Positions 57,997-64,000 of a DNA stretch of 64,000 nt are shown piece by piece. The notes below the pieces were generated by a model that searched no databases, was not told where the DNA came from, and saw only the letters and a program-made list of their open reading frames with translations. Both the position numbers and the translations under genes were made by a program. Within the stretch, counting starts at the first letter, position 1; each line of letters opens with the position of its first letter. The stretch is from Megalopta genalis (Eukaryota; Arthropoda; Insecta; Hymenoptera; Halictidae), in contig NC_135013.1 in the NCBI RefSeq assembly GCF_051020955.1, forward strand, positions 45,079,087 through 45,143,086, read 5' to 3'.

Positions 57997-58631
57997 TTAA
58001 CCTTTTAGGCTCGACGCGGATGTCATCTCTCTGGACGACGCGCCACTATAGTGACTTGCTCTAGTAGCTCACTCGTTCATCGTTTGAACCAAATAATCGT
58101 CTTCATATGCATTGTTTCACACTTCTTTTATCTTCACATCGATTTACAACAGTCTACAGGGTGTCCAAAAAATGCCTCGCAATCCGGAAATGGCGTATTC
58201 CTCGAATCATTTGAAGCAACTTCTTTCTTTACAAAAATTTTCTCCGAGGCACCGTTAACGAATTATTAACGAAAAACAGTGACCAATAAGAATCGAGTAC
58301 GGCTGACGCGAGGCGGCCCAGCCAACCAGCGCACGAAGCCCAGTTCCGCTCATTGGCTCGATCGCCTAGCGCTAGCCAAGCTCACCTCTCATTGGTCACT
58401 GTTTTTCGTTAATAACTCGTTAACGGTGCCCCGGAGAAAATTTTTGTAAAGGAAAAAGTTGCTTCAAATGGCCCGAGAAATCCGCCACTTTCGGATTGCG
58501 AGACATTTTTCGGACACCCCGTATATACAGACAGAATATACAGTATCAGACTCTGTACAGTACATATCAGACTCTGTCGTCCAGAGAAAAAAATAGCCTC
58601 GCGCAGAATTCAGCCGTACCTAAAAGATTAA
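57997..58631. mobile_element. TTAA-flanked MITE, copy 2, carrying a nested MITE
   Basis: TTAA at 57997-58000 and 58628-58631. Outside the nested element it follows the 49426 copy closely ('gctcactcgttcatcgtttg', 'cttcatatgcattgtttcac', 'cgcgcagaattcagccgtac'). It has only one palindrome (58042-58055, one mismatch), because about 20 bp between two 'gcg' words, including the first palindrome, are deleted. Confidence 0.88.
58155..58524. mobile_element. Palindromic 'gggtgtcc' MITE, copy 3, nested
   Basis: Ends 'acagggtgtccaaaaaatg' and 'tttttcggacaccccgta', with arms as in the copies at 8029 and 22519; its GC-rich centre is closest to 8029 but inverted. It interrupts the TTAA-flanked MITE after 'cacatcgatttacaacagtc', which reads straight on in the empty copy at about 49585. 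Confidence 0.9.
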
Positions 58632-59059
58632 TCTTCATTCTATAGCATACATATTTCCCATTTCCACTACTGACTGCAACAAGAGCTGCGTTGCTCATGT
58701 GAAATTGTTGCATTTGAAAAATACAAGAATCGGATCGTATGATAAGTTTAAAATTGGAACTCCAGTTACGATTGGCGTCGCTTTTATTCTACGCGCTTAA
58801 AAATAATTTATCAAATAATTGAACCATGAAATTTATTTTTACTTGCAACAGACGTTTATTAAACAATATAAAATTCTAGAAAATCGATATAAATAATCAT
58901 TCGAGGATGATAATTTTAAAAACTGAGGACTATTTTGGGCAAATTCATATAAGCAGTAAAATGAATTATAATAGATTTTTAATAGCTTAAATTATAATAC
59001 ATTTATTACAATTTAATAAACTTTATATTTATAAAATAAGACGCATAACAAATTTATAT
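58632..59059. other. AT-rich unassigned stretch
   Basis: Nothing recognised. Confidence 0.4.
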
Positions 59060-59180
59060 TCGTAACAAGCAAATTAAACGAATACAAAAATGTAGTACGT
59101 CTTACTCGATAAATATAAAGCTACTTATGCATGAAAGTAAACTAAAGGCACAGTAATTCGCTAGCCCGCAGTAACTGGCG
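59060..59180. repeat. Dispersed repeat R4, copy 3
   Basis: 'cttactcgataaatataaag' near 59101 with 'aaacgaatacaaaaatgtag' before it and 'gcccgcagtaactggcgac' after, in the same order as the R4 copy at 32400-32520. Confidence 0.45.
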
Positions 59181-60010
59181 ACACAATCATACATTCGTCA
59201 GTTGGACTAAGCGAGGCGAGACGAAAAGTCGTGCAAAAAGAGAAGGAATAGCAAAGGAAGTCCGACGATGCGCTTCCATAGAATAGCGATGAAAGTCGAG
59301 AGGTTAAGCGTCTTATGAGATCCTGCGAATTCACGGTGTTCCGCGCAGAAAAGTGCCTTTTACACCGACGTGCTCCGCGTGCGAGCTATGAGAAAATATG
59401 CCATTGATTTTTATCGGTGAGAAATAGGTTTCGATGATCGGTTACGAGGAAGTGGAAGGCGAATATGGTAACAAGTAAGCAGGTGCGCAAGCCACAGCTC
59501 AGAAATTGAGAAAGTCTGCGGCGGCGGCGGTGGCGGCCCGAACGAAAAACCTAGACGCTTTGGCTGCGAGGCTACCCGGCAACGTGCGAAAGAACCGCGA
59601 GAGCGTTCGACGAATTTCGAGCAGTTTCGATTTCCGATGAAAAATGAATTTTTAATGCGACCCTGGCTGTTCTCAAACGAAATATCCCGCGGCGCGGCGT
59701 TCCGCTTACGTTCTTTTTATTATTTGAACGCCGCGCGCCGTGACGTCTCTTGATAGACAGCTCCGAAGAGCCTGTACATATAAAATGCCGGTGACTTATT
59801 TAACTCTTAACGCTAGACCATCCACCGTCAGATATACGATCTATGAATTTAAAATGCTCCTTTGGAATTTATTCCATCTGATTATCTCGTCCAAATTGCT
59901 CTTACGTTCGTCGTTTATACGGAACAAGTCATTCTACTCTACTACTTTAACTTTTCTCGCGAACTGCATGTTGCGTACAAAAATATTTCGAGCAAATGCT
60001 GTTTAGTTAA
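59181..60010. other. GC-rich island 9
   Basis: GC peak with '(cgg)n' at about 59519-59540 and strong CpG clusters to about 59750. A plus frame 59740-60006 and others are short and unrecognised. Candidate regulatory island. Confidence 0.45.
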
Positions 60011-61631
60011 AGTGAAGCATACAGGGTAACTATTCATTTTTAGCTATTTTCCTTTTTTATCAAAATACGAGGTTCACTTGACAAAATATGAAACACGCAT
60101 CTATCACTCTCGTTGCTTGACCTTTAGACTGCCATCATGATGCCAATGGAGTCATCAATATTCAGAGCACGGTAAAATAATATTTTAAATGGCAAATAGT
60201 GAATAAATATTTTATTTAAATCATGTACGTATTTTTGAAAATAAAATATTTTATTTTCAAAGATAAAATTTTTAGAAAATTTTTCTTAAATTTTAAGGCT
60301 GTCAATGTTCTTTTTAGATGAGGTCAGATAGTTTCTCATCTCCACTTGAACCTTGATCAAAATGTATAATTTTCTTCCAACGCAATGACAATCTTGGAAT
60401 CTGGCAAAACGTGGCATTGATGAAAAAAAATTGTTTTCTGATCACAATTATTTGTCCTTTATTAAAATTGAAACATAGATACCAAATTTTGCGAAAAAAT
60501 GTTTCTTCGAAATTATTTTTTTCTCTCATTTCCAACCATCTATAGCCGCATCCACTTGTTACAGATATTCCAACGTTGAAATGTTTGAAGAAAAGAACGG
60601 CTGACTAAATGGAATAAAAAATCGTCATTTGTTTCAATGGGGATTAGTTATTTCATGCAGATTACTTGCACAGTAAATACAACTTAAGGACGACACTGAA
60701 TTTCGAAACAGGGCTTATGCATATTTGATCCCACGATGATAAACATGATTTTGTGAAGGTAGGTAAGCCAGTGGTATTTATTTTTCGGGAAGTTTATGGA
60801 TAGGACACCGTTCAATACGGTCTAGTCCTAAACCGTCCGCACATCCACGCGGTAATCGATTATAGAGTTCCTTGAAACAGGTGAGATAACCGCAATCCTT
60901 GTAGTTACACTGCACCCGTGTGTTTATCCTGATCACATTTAAGCTGATCGCCTTTGAGACAAATATTTTACTAAATTTTGAAACTATTTTGCTATGGAGA
61001 AAATAATGAAATAGGCGTCTTTTATTAAGCTAAATACCATAATGATTAGATGCATCTAGTGATTACAGATCAATTTACGTATTCATTAACATCGAGCTTC
61101 GTATTGGCAATGAGATTATTGATACGATCGAATAATGTTTTCCCAACATTTCTTTTTATAAGAGAACGGTGATGATATATTTTACATAAAAAATGTTATA
61201 ATACGAGGTACTCCAGAAATCGTCTGTGTAATGTACGCCTTTAATAATTCTGCTGGGAAGTTCTGTTTGCTTCTTAAGCAAATAATTAATTCGTATTTTA
61301 CATTTTTACAGGTGGGATACTTGTAATACTATTAAATGTATGTAAAATTGAGACATATTTTTTTGGAGGAAAGCTTCCGATATAATTTAAAAATTAATAA
61401 GAACCCTCAATTCTCCAGTCTTTCGACAGTTTCCTATAAAATTACCACCATATCGAATTTATTGAGACAACAATGACCCAAAACGAACAGCAGAAATCGT
61501 CAAATAATTCCTGGATGAGGAAAATGTTAATATAGGGAAGCACTGCCATGAATGGGACACTTTAATTTCATTCTAGACTAAAGCATGCATTACATCTCAT
61601 TCATCGATTGGTCGCATTGATTGGAATAGGC
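60011..61631. other. AT-rich unassigned stretch with a small GC-richer patch
   Basis: The patch at 60775-60965 has raised GC ('aaccgtccgcacatccacgc') and may be another small conserved block. A 'tttttacag|gtggga' juxtaposition lies near 61310. No gene recognised. Confidence 0.4.
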
Positions 61632-61735
61632 GTAATCATGAATGGGACAGTGTAACAAAATAATGTAAAAAGTAATATTGCCAGTAATCATGAATGGGAC
61701 AGTGTAACAAAATAATGTAAAAAGTAATATTGCCA
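61632..61735. repeat. Exact 52 bp tandem duplication
   Basis: The units 61632-61683 and 61684-61735 begin 'gtaatcatgaatgggacagt' and appear identical until the last base compared. A third 'catgaatgggacac' word lies upstream at 61550. The identity suggests a recent event. Confidence 0.9.
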
Positions 61736-63000
61736 TTAATCTTATAAGTATTGTCTGTTTATTCATATAATATTATTATTATTATTATATATAATATTGT
61801 ATATAATGTATTGTATACATATAATATTGTATATTAATCTCAAATTACATAAATCTTCTTTATATATTTAATTATTATCACATTTTGTGGTATTTTATGA
61901 CAAAAAAAACCCTTTCAATAAAAATAAACTGAAAAAAATTAACAAAAATATCTTAAAAATTGATGTTATAATAAGCAAAAAATGTTTAAAGCACCTTATA
62001 TGCGGTATGTTTCATTTATCCATTTACTACAGATCTTTAATATTCGGTGTATCCCACTTACGGTCTTAATAACAACATCACAAATTTAACTTATTTAATT
62101 ACAATGCAGAGAAAGACTATTCGATGCTATATAAAAATACCTGACCGAATTCAATAAATGAAAACTGAGTCAAAAGTAACAGTATTTCTTCTAACGTTAC
62201 GAGAAAGAAGGGAAAATATTACTTTCGAACATAAAAAGATTTAATTGTCTGCTATAGTTTACGTATTAACCGGTGACGGATTCAAATTACATGTGATGAG
62301 ATATGCACAATATAATTAAAAACATATTTAATTCCATTACAGAAAGGTTCACAATTATTTAGATAATGGTAATGTCCCATGCAATATGTGTTCCATTTAG
62401 GGGTAGTTCTCCCCTACAGAATTTACATATTCTGCAATCTAATAATAAAAATTTAATCATCCTTACTACTTCGAAACATTCTTTCAGTGCAAGCACACGA
62501 ACTATAATACTTACAAGAAATCCCTACGGTAGTGGAAACCACGTTTGAAACAGTAGTAGGTACAAGTAACAGTGTACATCCAAGCAGCCAAATACCCTAA
62601 CATGTTTCTTCACAATGGGTCTTCGTTTTCCGGATATTTTGATTTAAAGTTTTGAGCGCACCTAATAAATAAAGTATTTAACACTCTTCAGCAGAACCAA
62701 TTGTTTGTTGTTTTAGCAGAACTACTATTTTCTATATTAAAAACTTGTGTTTTCTGTTTTACAGTTAGTATGTCGAATGTCATATGGAATTAACATTAAA
62801 TGCAAAAATATGTCAAATATTTTGTCATTGAAAGCTTTCTAGTCAACAGCCCTAACCACTTACTCACAACTTGTTCTGCTGAAGTGTGTTAAATTCACTA
62901 GGTGCGTACAAAGTTTATATCAAAATACAATAATTTCTCCCAGAATTTTCAAATTTCGGATTACTGTATATTTCCCAGTACTATGTAATTTATTGCTACG
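61736..63000. other. AT-rich unassigned stretch
   Basis: Short 'tattat' and 'atataatattgtat' tracts near 61765-61830. No gene recognised. Confidence 0.45.
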
Positions 63001-63240
63001 TCGATGCTAAGGATCGACGGAGTCGGTCAAGCGTGTCATGCGGCACGCGATGCGAATTCCTGGAAGACAACACAAAATGGTCTGTTTGGATGCGGGTCAG
63101 GTAAGAAAAACCACGGAGCTACAAGGTACGTGGAAGGTACTAGGTACGTGACCGTCGAATCGTAACATGTGACCTCCGAATTTCCTTCGAATCGTATCAT
63201 GTGGCCTCCGAATTGTCTTCGAATTGTGACAGAAAATAAA
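63001..63240. repeat. GC-richer patch with 32 bp tandem repeat
   Basis: The word 'tcgaatcgta.catgtg' starts at 63155 and 63187, and 'tcgaattgtgac' at 63219, an exact 32 bp period with 'cctccgaatt' in each full unit. 'ggtacgtg' also repeats at 63125 and 63143. No coding meaning seen. Confidence 0.7.
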
Positions 63241-63311
63241 AAATAGAAGGTCATCGTTTTTATTCTAGCATTACTATGTATTCATATTAATGTGGACGCT
63301 ATCTTTTTTTT

Positions 63312-63427
63312 GCCGACTGCCCCGAGTATCTATAAAAACAAACCGCGGGGTTCGAAAAATCGCAACTTAGTATTCCCAAAACTGCCGATTTCAATTCCGG
63401 ATATTTCTAGGAGAAATTACTATACAG
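63312..63427. mobile_element. Half of a MITE, family F1, degraded (copy F)
   Basis: 'ctataaaaacaaaccgcggg' and 'ttcgaaaaatcgcaactt', then 'ggagaaattactata', follow the right half of the F1 family in order but with many substitutions. Tentative. Confidence 0.35.
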
Positions 63428-63771
63428 TAATTAAAATTACAATCCCTAATTACTATTACCCTAAAAGACGCGGGATCGGAATTGTAACCGACAGGTATGA
63501 GAATAGTAAGATACGATGCTTCGAGTCTCGTGGGTTGCCCTTATGTCTTCCGGAAATTCGCGGCGTGTGTCACATCATACGCTTGAATCACATAAGCGTA
63601 GCCATAGCACCGCGTCATTCATGGCATAGCAAGATTTAGACATTTGGAGAGAGAATACTGTATCTCGAAAACGAAGGCTCATTGTGAAGAAGGGTTTTTT
63701 AATACTAAGCATATACTATAACTTGTACCTTCTAACGTTTTAAATGCGATTTCTACAATCGTAGGGTCTCT
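63428..63771. other. Mixed-composition unassigned stretch
   Basis: The part 63470-63640 is slightly GC-richer and lies in a 115-codon frame (63292-63639) that starts within the F1 relic, so I do not call it a gene. Confidence 0.35.
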
Positions 63772-64000
63772 TTAACACGTTCCGTGCCACGTGTACCATC
63801 GATGGTACACGCTTGCATGTTTACTTAGTGAACTGAACAAATTGTTTACAAGAAATTTAGAACCGAAAAATCAATTTCCACCGCAAGAATGGGCGTTGAT
63901 AAGTTTTTGTTACGTTGTTATGTGTACGAGAATTAATAATTGCACGTAATACATCAAGTTTTAGTAAAATATCAAAGTGTGAAGATTCGAGTAAAAAAGC
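63772..64000. mobile_element. Left end of a TTAA-type element with 22 bp perfect palindrome
   Basis: Begins 'ttaacacgttccgtgccac'. Bases 63790-63811 form a perfect 22 bp palindrome (half 'cgtgtaccatc'). The opposite end lies beyond the window, or the element is truncated. Same terminus style as 3441 and 49273, with a different palindrome. Confidence 0.6.

Overview
This window reads as AT-rich nuclear DNA of an insect, most likely a hymenopteran (ant, bee or wasp). That guess rests on the low GC content, many short palindromic DNA transposons, TTAA-flanked non-autonomous elements, mariner/Tc1 relics and isolated CpG-containing islands. I found no host protein-coding gene, tRNA or rRNA that I can defend. 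The stretch looks intergenic, or like the interior of a very large intron, and most of its recognisable content is mobile DNA.

Layout. 1-1010: a GC-rich foldback at the edge, a two-copy tandem repeat and a GC-richer island. 2.4-8.4 kb: palindromic MITEs, nested foldbacks, an ~80 bp tandem array and the first copy of a 'gggtgtcc' MITE. 8.9-9.9 kb: a GC-rich island. 10.07-16.68 kb: a large inverted repeat with 1.2-1.3 kb arms around a 4.1 kb spacer; its outer 324 bp are almost identical between arms. 17.6-20.6 kb: a MITE and two islands that share a diverged duplicated module. 22.5-24.3 kb: a MITE, a Tigger/pogo-type transposase relic split by a TTAA element, and a foldback with an AT minisatellite core. 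26.7-35.2 kb: foldbacks, an internally deleted mariner, a transposase-like pseudogene with an AT-hook, a TTAA element with a 20 bp perfect palindrome, and an island. 35-40 kb is mostly featureless. 40.4-43.7 kb: a mariner relic, a MITE and a full-length but inactivated Tc1-type element with IR/DR ends. 46.6-48.3 kb: a deletion derivative of the transposase-like family and an ~82 bp tandem array. 48.3-53.5 kb: islands, a TTAA element, a ~720 bp palindrome, and a second mariner inserted in a Tc1-type foldback. 55.5-64 kb: a TA tract, islands, another Tc1-type foldback, a TTAA element carrying a nested MITE, short tandem repeats and a further TTAA end at the window edge.

The elements interact through nested insertion, which gives a relative chronology. 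The non-autonomous copies depend on transposases absent or broken here. The islands spaced along the window are the best candidates for host function, probably cis-regulatory, but that is inference. The most notable observations are TTAA ends with different perfect palindromes just inside them, the unusual inverted repeat, the two-copy AT-hook transposase-like family with its own terminal repeats, and the duplicated island module.
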